Shown: positions 36,107 through 42,639 of the stretch, piece by piece
Layout: every line of letters starts with the position of its first letter
How positions within the stretch are numbered: position 1 is the first letter of the stretch
NCBI GenBank assembly: GCA_002733665.1
Contig: NVWM01000010.1
Coordinates: 1-64,000 of the forward strand
Source of the DNA: Lutibacter sp.
GTDB taxonomy: Bacteria > Bacteroidota > Bacteroidia > Flavobacteriales > Flavobacteriaceae
Direction: 5' to 3'
Length of the DNA stretch: 64,000 nt
The notes under the pieces: model-generated
What the model saw: only the letters and a program-made list of their open reading frames with translations
Databases searched by the model: none
Told to the model about the DNA's origin: nothing
Translations under genes and position numbers: made by a program

Positions 36107-38179
36107 TTAGTAATTTAACAGTTCGTGAATTTTTCTTTTCACTTTTTCAGTCGAAGGAATCATAGTTTCTTCTAAAGTTGAATTTAATGGAATTGCTGGC
36201 ATATTTTCACTTCCAATGGTCATTACTGGCGCATCCAAATGTTTAAAACATTCTTCTTGTATTTTTCCTGACAATGCTCTTGCAAAGCTATTATTACTTG
36301 GTTCTTCAGTTACAACCAAACATTTTCCAGTTTTTTTGACAGATTTCATTACAGTATCTTCATCAAGAGGAAAGAGTGTACGAAGGTCAATAATTTCGAC
36401 TTGATCTCGCATGTTTTTTGTCGCATTATACGCCCAATGAACTCCCATTCCGTAAGTAACAATCGTCAAAGTTTCAACATCCTCTTGTTTCCATATTTCT
36501 TGTAAAACCCACGCTTTTCCAAATGGCAAGATATAATCTTCACTTGGCTCTACTGAAGTTGCTCCTTTTGTCCCTGGAACTTTAGACCAATACAAACCTT
36601 TATGTTCCAATATCACAACTGGATTTGGATCATAATAAGCTGCTTTTATCAATCCTTTTAAATCTGCACCATTACTTGGATAGGCAATTTTTATTCCTCT
36701 AATGTTGGTAATAACACTTTCAACAGAAGACGAATGATATGGTCCACCACTTCCATACGCGCCAATAGGAACACGTAGAATCATAGATACAGGCCATTTT
36801 CCGTTTGACAAATAACAACTACGACTTACCTCTGTAAATAATTGATTTAATCCAGGCCAAATATAATCGGCAAATTGAACTTCAACAATTGGTTTCAAGC
36901 CAACAGCACTCATTCCAACTGTAGAACCTACGATAAATGCTTCTTGAATGGGTGTATTGAAAACTCTATCATCGCCAAATTTTTGCGCAAGAGTTGCTGC
37001 TTCTCTAAAAACTCCTCCTAATCTTCCTCCAACATCTTGTCCGTAGAGTAAACATTCTTTATGTTTTCTCATCAATTCTTCAACTGCAAATAATGCACAG
37101 TCAACCATCACTACTTTTTCTGAACCTTCTGGAGTTCTTTCGCCAACTTCTTCAGTGATTGGAGTAGGAGCAAAGTCGTGTGTAAATAAATCTTCAGGTT
37201 TAGGGTCTTCAGCAATTAAAGCCTTTTCAAAATCTTCGGCAACTTTATTTTTTGCACTTTTTTCTATTTCTTTTATTTCATCAGAAGTGAATCCAGCATC
37301 GAGCAACTGTTGTTTTAAAACAGGATATGGATCACGAGAACGTGCTTCTTCAAGATCATCACGATACCATTCCATTCGTACACCAGAAGTATGATGATTT
37401 AAAAGCGGAACTTTAGCATGAACTAAAAAAGGACGTCTTTCTGTTCGAATTGTTTTTATTACTTTCTCTATTGCATTATAACTTTCTGTAAAGTTTGCAC
37501 CATCAATAGAAATGGCTTCCAATCCATGAAATCCTTGTGCGTATTCGTACGCATTTTGAGCACGTGTTTCTGCTGCATTTGCTGAAATATCCCAACCATT
37601 ATCTTGTACTAAATATAGGATTGGCATTTGTTTTAAAGCAGCCATTTGAAATGCTTCTGCAATTTCACCTTCAGTTACTGATGCATCTCCTAGTGAACAA
37701 ACTGTTATAGGTTTGAGACCTCTTGACTCCGCTCGAGGTGACAATATTGCTGCCTGATCTTCAATGCCTTGTAATTCTTTATACTGCATTCCCATGGCAA
37801 CGCCTGTTGCAGGGATTGCTTGCATTCCTGTTGCAGACGATTGATGAGGTATTTTTGGCTTATCGTCATCCTTTAAACTTGGATGGCAATAATAGGTTCT
37901 TCCACCAGAAAAAGGGTCTTCTTTTTTTGCCATTAACTGCAGCATTAGATCATAAGGTTTCAATCCAAATGATAATAACATGGCATCATCTCTATAATAA
38001 GGAAAAGCATAATCTTGCGGAAGTAATTGCATTCCTAAAGCAATTTGTACAGCCTCGTGACCTCTAGATGTTGCATGAACATATTTAGAAACCTGCTTGA
38101 AATTGGTTTCATAAAGCTCAGCCATTGATTTTGCTGTGCAAAGATTCGAAAATGCTTTTTCTAAAATATTTTTCTTCAT
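36107..38179 (-). CDS. Fused alpha-beta E1 of a branched-chain 2-oxoacid dehydrogenase
   Basis: A thiamine-dependent E1 that decarboxylates branched-chain 2-oxoacids and loads the acyl group onto E2. Alpha and beta subunits are fused in about 690 residues: the alpha part to about residue 330 (TPP motif CSLGDASVTEGE ... LVQDN, with Ala in place of the usual GDG glycine), and the beta part from about 355 (VEVQFADYIWPGLNQL, IGAYGSGGPYHSSS). The ATG at 38179 is preferred to one at 38188, which lies inside a hairpin repeat. About ten residues near 146-155 (ILSPRAESRGLK) are encoded by an in-frame copy of the hairpin repeat. BCAT and E2 genes are next door. Confidence 0.9.
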   Translation of the reverse strand: MKKNILEKAFSNLCTAKSMAELYETNFKQVSKYVHATSRGHEAVQIALGMQLLPQDYAFPYYRDDAMLLSFGLKPYDLMLQLMAKKEDPFSGGRTYYCHPSLKDDDKPKIPHQSSATGMQAIPATGVAMGMQYKELQGIEDQAAILSPRAESRGLKPITVCSLGDASVTEGEIAEAFQMAALKQMPILYLVQDNGWDISANAAETRAQNAYEYAQGFHGLEAISIDGANFTESYNAIEKVIKTIRTERRPFLVHAKVPLLNHHTSGVRMEWYRDDLEEARSRDPYPVLKQQLLDAGFTSDEIKEIEKSAKNKVAEDFEKALIAEDPKPEDLFTHDFAPTPITEEVGERTPEGSEKVVMVDCALFAVEELMRKHKECLLYGQDVGGRLGGVFREAATLAQKFGDDRVFNTPIQEAFIVGSTVGMSAVGLKPIVEVQFADYIWPGLNQLFTEVSRSCYLSNGKWPVSMILRVPIGAYGSGGPYHSSSVESVITNIRGIKIAYPSNGADLKGLIKAAYYDPNPVVILEHKGLYWSKVPGTKGATSVEPSEDYILPFGKAWVLQEIWKQEDVETLTIVTYGMGVHWAYNATKNMRDQVEIIDLRTLFPLDEDTVMKSVKKTGKCLVVTEEPSNNSFARALSGKIQEECFKHLDAPVMTIGSENMPAIPLNSTLEETMIPSTEKVKRKIHELLNY
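37715..37743 (-). repeat. D-type hairpin inserted in frame in the E1 gene
   Basis: On the minus strand: TGTCACCTC-GAGCGGAGTCAA-GAGGTCTCA, a complete copy with TGTCA and TCTCA ends and a 5-bp stem. It encodes LSPRAESRGL without breaking the frame. Confidence 0.85.
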
Positions 38180-38182
38180 ACT

Positions 38183-38259
38183 TGTCATTCCTGCGTAGGC
38201 AGGAATCTCTTTATTAAATTCTCTTTTATTCTGGATTCCGCATCTTGTGCAGAATGACA
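38183..38259. repeat. A-type and B-type hairpins upstream of the E1 gene
   Basis: TGTCATTCCTGC-gta-GGCAGGAATCTC (38183-38209) is followed by GGATTCCGCA-tcttg-TGCAGAATGACA (38233-38259). The first reaches to within four bases of the E1 start and supplies a spurious upstream ATG (GGAATGACA on the minus strand). Confidence 0.85.
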
Positions 38260-38283
38260 GAAAACTATCTAACTAGTTGCTTC

Positions 38284-38422
38284 TGCGTTAATGATTACTC
38301 GTTCATTCTTATTTGATAAATAAGAACTCGTGATTTCTCAGCTGTTGCAGCGACATCCTTTTACTTTTCTTGTAAAAGATAAATCGGAAATCATAACCTC
38401 CAATTAAGTTGGAGAAATGCCC
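38284..38422 (+). repeat. GCGTTA-element, copy 1 (putative structured element)
   Basis: Begins TCTGCGTTAATGATT, has a central AT-rich hairpin (CTTTTACTTTTCTTGTAAAAG), then CGGAAATCATAACCTCC-aattaa-GTTGGAG and ends ATGCCC. The same order of parts is seen in the copy at 45270. It fills most of the gap between the ilvE and E1 genes. Non-coding. Confidence 0.6.
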
Positions 38423-38430
38423 AAAAACCT

Positions 38431-39498
38431 TTAAGCCAATTCTTTTCCAATTTTCACCATCCAATTGAATGTGTCTTCAATCTTTCCTGTTTTGATGTCG
38501 TTTAGCATGTCATTTACTTCAAGTCCAACAGGACTTTTATCAGAAACATGAATACGCTCATTTTGAGTCCCAATCTCTTGTATATATGCAATTCCAACGG
38601 CAGTTCCGGTTCCAAAAGCCTCTTCAAGAGTATTGTTTTTAGACGCTTCAATAACTTCGTCAATTGTTATGGGTCTTTCAGTAACTTCGTACCCTTTGTG
38701 CTTTAAAATATCGATAACACTCATGCGAGTAATTCCATCCAAAATAGAGCCATCACGTAATGGCGTGATAAATTTCCCGTCAATTTTAAAGAAGATATTC
38801 ATTGTTCCAACTTCCTGAATATACTTATGTTCGATAGCATCTAACCATAAAACTTGATCGTAACCTTTTGCTTTAGCCAATTCTGTTGGGCGAATTGCAG
38901 CAGCATAATTTCCTGCGGCTTTTGCTTCTCCAGTTCCGCCATTAGCGGCTCTGATATATTTAGTCTCAGCATATAATTTTATTGGTTTGCTAAAAAAAGG
39001 CCCTGAAGGCGAAGCCATAATTATAAACTTATAGTGTGTTGCAGCACGCATGCCAATAAAAGGTTCATCAGCATACATGAAAGGTCTTAAGTATAGTGCG
39101 CTTCCATCCATTGGAGGAATCCAATTTTGTTCCAGCGCAACCAATTGCTTTAATCCTTCAACAAATAAATCTTCAGGAAAATCAGGCATTCCCATTCTAT
39201 CTGCACTGAAATTTAATCTTGCAGCATTTTTAGAAGGTCTAAAAAGCATAGGATTTCCATCAGTATCAATTGTTGCTTTCATCCCTTCAAATATGGCTTG
39301 TCCGTAATGTAATGCCATTGCTGCTGGATGTGTAGGGATCAATTCTAAAGGTTCTATTCTTGGGTTTGTCCATGCGCCATTTTCATAATCACAGATAAAC
39401 ATATGATCAGTAAAAGTTGTTCCTAAAGGAATATTATTAAAGTCAATTGTTGAAACTTTTGACTCATTTATTTTAGTAATATGTATGTTGTGCGACAT
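38431..39498 (-). CDS. ilvE: Branched-chain amino acid aminotransferase
   Basis: A PLP enzyme that transaminates Leu, Ile and Val to their 2-oxoacids. The 355-residue size and features are those of the BCAT type II group (like BAT of animals): YGQAIFEGMKA, LRPFMYADEP, the Schiff-base lysine in LWLDAIEHKYIQEVGTMN, and DGITRMSVIDIL and EAFGTGTAVGI near the C-terminus. It lies two bases upstream of the E2 stop side and in the same direction as E2 and E1, so it supplies the substrate for the adjacent oxoacid dehydrogenase. The start at 39498 is an ATG. Confidence 0.95.
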   Translation of the reverse strand: MSHNIHITKINESKVSTIDFNNIPLGTTFTDHMFICDYENGAWTNPRIEPLELIPTHPAAMALHYGQAIFEGMKATIDTDGNPMLFRPSKNAARLNFSADRMGMPDFPEDLFVEGLKQLVALEQNWIPPMDGSALYLRPFMYADEPFIGMRAATHYKFIIMASPSGPFFSKPIKLYAETKYIRAANGGTGEAKAAGNYAAAIRPTELAKAKGYDQVLWLDAIEHKYIQEVGTMNIFFKIDGKFITPLRDGSILDGITRMSVIDILKHKGYEVTERPITIDEVIEASKNNTLEEAFGTGTAVGIAYIQEIGTQNERIHVSDKSPVGLEVNDMLNDIKTGKIEDTFNWMVKIGKELA

Positions 39499-39500
39499 GT

Positions 39501-40784
39501 TTATATTGTTCTTTTGGTATCAAACTGTTCTAAATAATCTGCAATTTTCCTTAAAAATGAGCCTCCTAAATATCCATCAACTGCTCTATGGTCAAACGAC
39601 AGTGATAAGTACATCATACTTCGAATTGCAATTTCATCGCCGTTTTCTGTTTCCATCACTTCGGCTCTTTTCTTAATAATTCCGAGTGCTAAAATGGCTA
39701 CTTCTGGTTGGTTGATGATTGGTGTTCCCATCAAACTACCAAAAGTCCCGACATTGGAAATTGTGAAAGTACTTCCTTGAATATCATCTGCATTTAAGTT
39801 GTTCTCTCGTGCTTTTTTTGATAAATTATTTACACTAACTGCTAATTCATGAAGATTTTTATTATCAGCGTTTTTAACAACAGGAACGATTAAATTTCCT
39901 GATGGTAAGGCTGTTGCCATTCCTATATTGATGTCTTTTTTTACAATGATATTATCTTCATCGATAGATACATTTATCATTGGAAAATCTTTGACGGCTT
40001 TTGCAACTGCTTCAATAAATAAAGGTGTAAAAGTTAATTTACAATGGTGTTTTTCTTGAAATGGAATTTTGTTTTTGTTTCTCCATTTCACCATTTCTGT
40101 TAAATCTGCTTCTACATATGCTGTAACATGAGGAGAAGTATGTTTTGAATACACCATATGATCTGCAATCATTTTGCGCATTCTATCCATTTTCACTATT
40201 TCACCAGTTCCTTTATCAAGTTTTAATTGTGGAATCCTATATGCTGTTGGATCGTGTTCAATTGTTGGTTGTACAAATTGAAATGGTCTCCCTTCTTTTA
40301 TATATTGAAAAATATCACTCTTTCTTAGTCTTCCATCATTTCCTGTTGCTGGAATTCTTGCTAATTCTTCATAACTAATATGTTGTTCTTTGGCAATTGA
40401 GATAATCAAAGGTGAAAAGAACGTATTGTTGTTTTGTTTTGCTGAAACTAATTTTTTTGGAATTGATTTCTTTTGTTTGACTTCTTTTTTTTCTGTCTTC
40501 GATTCAGGTTTTGAATCTTTTTTTACAGATTTTGAAGCGCTTCCATTAGTATTAATAATAGCAATAGTTTCGCCAATTTTTATAACCTCATTTGCTTGAA
40601 ATAAAATTTCTTCTACTATACCTGAAACAGTTGATGGGACTTCAGCATCTACTTTGTCAGTTGCAACTTCTAACAACATTTCATCTTCACCAATGGTATC
40701 ACCAACGTTTTTAAACCATGTAATTATGGCTGCTTCTGTAATACTTTCGCCTAGCTTAGGCATTTTAAATTCGAATTTCGACAT
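39501..40784 (-). CDS. Dihydrolipoamide acyltransferase (E2) of the branched-chain oxoacid dehydrogenase
   Basis: The E2 core takes the acyl group from E1 and passes it to CoA. The 427-residue protein has an N-terminal lipoyl domain (lipoyl Lys in EVATDKVDAEVPS, about residue 43), a Ser/Lys linker, an E3/E1-binding domain (about 125-165, with ARIPATGNDGRLRKSDI), and a catalytic domain ending with the active site LSFDHRAVDGYLGG. The E3 gene is not in this window. An operator-like palindrome (40789-40809) sits just before the start, overlapping the paaY stop. Confidence 0.94.
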   Translation of the reverse strand: MSKFEFKMPKLGESITEAAIITWFKNVGDTIGEDEMLLEVATDKVDAEVPSTVSGIVEEILFQANEVIKIGETIAIINTNGSASKSVKKDSKPESKTEKKEVKQKKSIPKKLVSAKQNNNTFFSPLIISIAKEQHISYEELARIPATGNDGRLRKSDIFQYIKEGRPFQFVQPTIEHDPTAYRIPQLKLDKGTGEIVKMDRMRKMIADHMVYSKHTSPHVTAYVEADLTEMVKWRNKNKIPFQEKHHCKLTFTPLFIEAVAKAVKDFPMINVSIDEDNIIVKKDINIGMATALPSGNLIVPVVKNADNKNLHELAVSVNNLSKKARENNLNADDIQGSTFTISNVGTFGSLMGTPIINQPEVAILALGIIKKRAEVMETENGDEIAIRSMMYLSLSFDHRAVDGYLGGSFLRKIADYLEQFDTKRTI

Positions 40785-40788
40785 TATA

Positions 40789-40809
40789 TTAACTAATGTT
40801 TGTTAGTTT
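40789..40809 (-). promoter_or_regulatory. Possible second TetR operator between paaY and the E2 gene
   Basis: Minus strand AAACTAACAAACATTAGTTA matches the palindrome before paaE (54025-54044, AAACTAACAACCGTTAGTTT) at 17 of 20 positions. It overlaps the paaY stop and ends four bases before the E2 ATG. No -7 box is visible beside it, so it may be an internal site or chance. Confidence 0.45.
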
Positions 40810-41404
40810 ATTTTTTCATAAAATCTTGAAGGGTGTCATAGACACCTTTTTGTAATATTCTCTCTTTTGGCATTTGACGTAAAGGCTCGACTTCTTTCAA
40901 ACTCTCATGACATTCTGCTGGTAATTGCTGGTACAATTGTGTGCCTTTAGTTTTCCAAGCAATCATTTCATCGCTTACTTCTTTGATCACTTTTGCAGGA
41001 TTACCAACGACTAAACTTCGTCTTGGAATTTTAGTTTCTGCTTTCACAAATGCCATTGCTCCAATAATGCTTTCGTCACCTATTTCAGCATCGTCCATAA
41101 TGACTGTATTCATTCCAATAAGGCAGTTTTTACCCAAATTGGCACCGTGAATAATGGCTCCATGACCTATATGTGCACTCTCCTTAAGCGTTATAGACTT
41201 TCCAGGAAACATGTGAACAGTACAATTTTCTTGTACATTTACTCCGTCTTCCAGAATGATTTGTCCCCAATCTCCACGAATTGCTGCTCCAGGACCTATA
41301 TAACAATTTTTGCCAATAATAACATTGCCAGTTATAGCCGCTAAAGGATGCACAAAACTACTTTCGTGAACTACTGGTGTATATCCTTTGAAACTGTAAA
41401 TCAT
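40808..41404 (-). CDS. paaY: PaaY-type hexapeptide-repeat thioesterase
   Basis: A 198-residue left-handed beta-helix protein of the gamma-carbonic-anhydrase-like family. In phenylacetate loci PaaY is a thioesterase thought to hydrolyse stalled CoA intermediates. Hexapeptide repeats run from about residue 20 to 135 (ITGNVIIGKNCYIGPGAAIR, HIGHGAIIHGANLGKNCLIG). Metal-binding histidines are in TVHMFP, AHIGHG and IIHGAN. The C-terminal helix (residues about 150-198) is typical of PaaY. It belongs to the minus-strand paa block, followed by the E2 gene. Confidence 0.88.
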   Translation of the reverse strand: MIYSFKGYTPVVHESSFVHPLAAITGNVIIGKNCYIGPGAAIRGDWGQIILEDGVNVQENCTVHMFPGKSITLKESAHIGHGAIIHGANLGKNCLIGMNTVIMDDAEIGDESIIGAMAFVKAETKIPRRSLVVGNPAKVIKEVSDEMIAWKTKGTQLYQQLPAECHESLKEVEPLRQMPKERILQKGVYDTLQDFMKK

Positions 41405-41418
41405 AATTATAGATATTT

Positions 41419-41480
41419 GTCATTGCGAGCGAAGCGTGGCAATCTCATTAAACAGACTCCTTCACTTTGATTGGAATGAT
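41419..41480. repeat. E-type hairpin pair between paaY and the paaF-like gene
   Basis: TGTCATTGCGAGCGAAGCGT and GGCAATCTCA ends (41419-41447) form a complete E-type copy. It is followed by AGACTCCTTCACTTTGATTGGAATGA, a degenerate hairpin half like the one at 49961. Confidence 0.8.
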
Positions 41481-41484
41481 GTTT

Positions 41485-42237
41485 TTATTTAAACCCTTTT
41501 AATTTTTCTTTTGTAAAATCACTTAAAACTAACCTTCCACTTGTTTGAGCACGTTTTGCCAATAATGAATCCCAATCTTCAGTTCCTTTCCAAAAAACAG
41601 ATTTCATTTCTTTCATTGCTTCAGTGTTATAAGTACATAAATGTTCTGCTGCAGTTTTTACGGCTTCATCTAATTCTTCATTAGATTCAAAAACATGAGT
41701 AAACAACCCTTTTTGTTTTGCCCATTCTGCAGGATAAAAGGAATTTGCATCAATAGCAATCTGTGACATTCCACTTAATCCTATTTTACGTTCAATTGCT
41801 GGTCCTACTACAAATGGTCCAATACCAATATTTAATTCACTTAGTTTGATTGATGCGAATTTCGATGCCATACAATAATCTGTTGAGGCTGCTAATCCAA
41901 CTCCACCACCTACAGTTTTCCCTTGAATACGTCCAATAATAAACTTTGGACATTTACGCATCGCATTTATCACATTAGCAAATCCAGAAAAGAAAACTTT
42001 TCCTGTTGCTTCATCATTAATGTTGATTAATTCTTTAAAACTTGCTCCAGCACAAAACGTTCTATCTTTTCCGCTTTTCAAAACAATTACTTTGATAGCG
42101 TCATTATTTCCAGCATCAGTAATAGTTTGTGCTAATTCTGCCAAGATATTTCCTGGTAAAGAGTTGTGTGCAGGATGAAAAAACTCTATATATCCTACTT
42201 CGTTTTTGATGTCTAATTTAACGTATGGTGTACTCAT
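41485..42237 (-). CDS. Enoyl-CoA hydratase/isomerase family protein (PaaF-like)
   Basis: A 250-residue crotonase. In this locus it would hydrate the 2,3-dehydroadipyl-CoA intermediate (PaaF role), since a separate PaaG-like gene is also present. The oxyanion-hole segments are FCAGASFKEL near residue 65 and QGKTVGGGVGLAAS near 107. The usual catalytic Glu positions are in LSELNIGIGPFVVGP (Glu of SELN) and less clear at the second site, so the precise reaction is uncertain. The C-terminal part carries the family's helical trimerisation tail. Assignment as paaF is by context. Confidence 0.82.
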   Translation of the reverse strand: MSTPYVKLDIKNEVGYIEFFHPAHNSLPGNILAELAQTITDAGNNDAIKVIVLKSGKDRTFCAGASFKELININDEATGKVFFSGFANVINAMRKCPKFIIGRIQGKTVGGGVGLAASTDYCMASKFASIKLSELNIGIGPFVVGPAIERKIGLSGMSQIAIDANSFYPAEWAKQKGLFTHVFESNEELDEAVKTAAEHLCTYNTEAMKEMKSVFWKGTEDWDSLLAKRAQTSGRLVLSDFTKEKLKGFK

Positions 42238-42247
42238 TTTCTTATTA

Positions 42248-42272
42248 TGTCAATGCGCACTTGTTGCGCATT
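42248..42272 (-). repeat. B-type hairpin at the downstream end of GIY-YIG gene 1
   Basis: Plus strand TGTC-AATGCGCA-cttgt-TGCGCATT: perfect 8-bp stem with an outward TGTCA end. It begins five bases beyond the GIY-YIG stop and is the mirror image of the hairpin at 42612-42636. Confidence 0.85.
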
Positions 42273-42276
42273 CGTA

Positions 42277-42594
42277 TTAATCTTTGTTTTTTATATACTT
42301 TGAAAGATCCCAATCCAAACTTAAATCAACCCAATCAGGATTCATTTCTGTTATTTGATTTATCTTCCATTCTCTTTTCCATTTCTTAATAGTTTTCTCT
42401 CTTCTTATTGCAATTCTAATATCTGAATGCTCTTCGAAGTAAACTAATTTCTTTATATTATAGCGTCCAACGTGTGTTCCGAAAGTTGCATTTTGATGCT
42501 CACTTATTCTTCTTTCAATATTATTAGTTACTCCAACATAAAAGATGTGATTTCTTTCATGTGTTAGAATATATGTGTAATATTTTTTTGACAT
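42277..42594 (-). CDS. Small solitary GIY-YIG nuclease, copy 1
   Basis: A 105-residue protein consisting of a single GIY-YIG domain: YYTYILTHERNHIFYVGVT holds the degenerate GIY and YIG (here YVG) strands, then NNIERRISEH supplies the Arg and His region, and IAIRREKTIKKWKREWKI carries the catalytic Glu and a basic helix. The C-terminus NPDWVDLSLDWDL is typical of this small family. Such solitary domains are presumed DNA endonucleases; their role is unknown. It is out of place inside the phenylacetate operon and is flanked within 5 and 18 bases by inverted hairpins, suggesting it came in as a mobile unit. Confidence 0.88.
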   Translation of the reverse strand: MSKKYYTYILTHERNHIFYVGVTNNIERRISEHQNATFGTHVGRYNIKKLVYFEEHSDIRIAIRREKTIKKWKREWKINQITEMNPDWVDLSLDWDLSKYIKNKD

Positions 42595-42611
42595 TTAGTT
42601 TCATTCAACCG

Positions 42612-42636
42612 ACTGCGCAATAAATGCGCAGTGACA
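42612..42636 (+). repeat. B-type hairpin at the upstream end of GIY-YIG gene 1
   Basis: ACTGCGCA-ataaa-TGCGCAGT followed by GACA: perfect 8-bp stem with an outward TGACA end. With the hairpin at 42248 it forms inverted termini around the GIY-YIG gene. Confidence 0.85.
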
Positions 42637-42639
42637 ATT

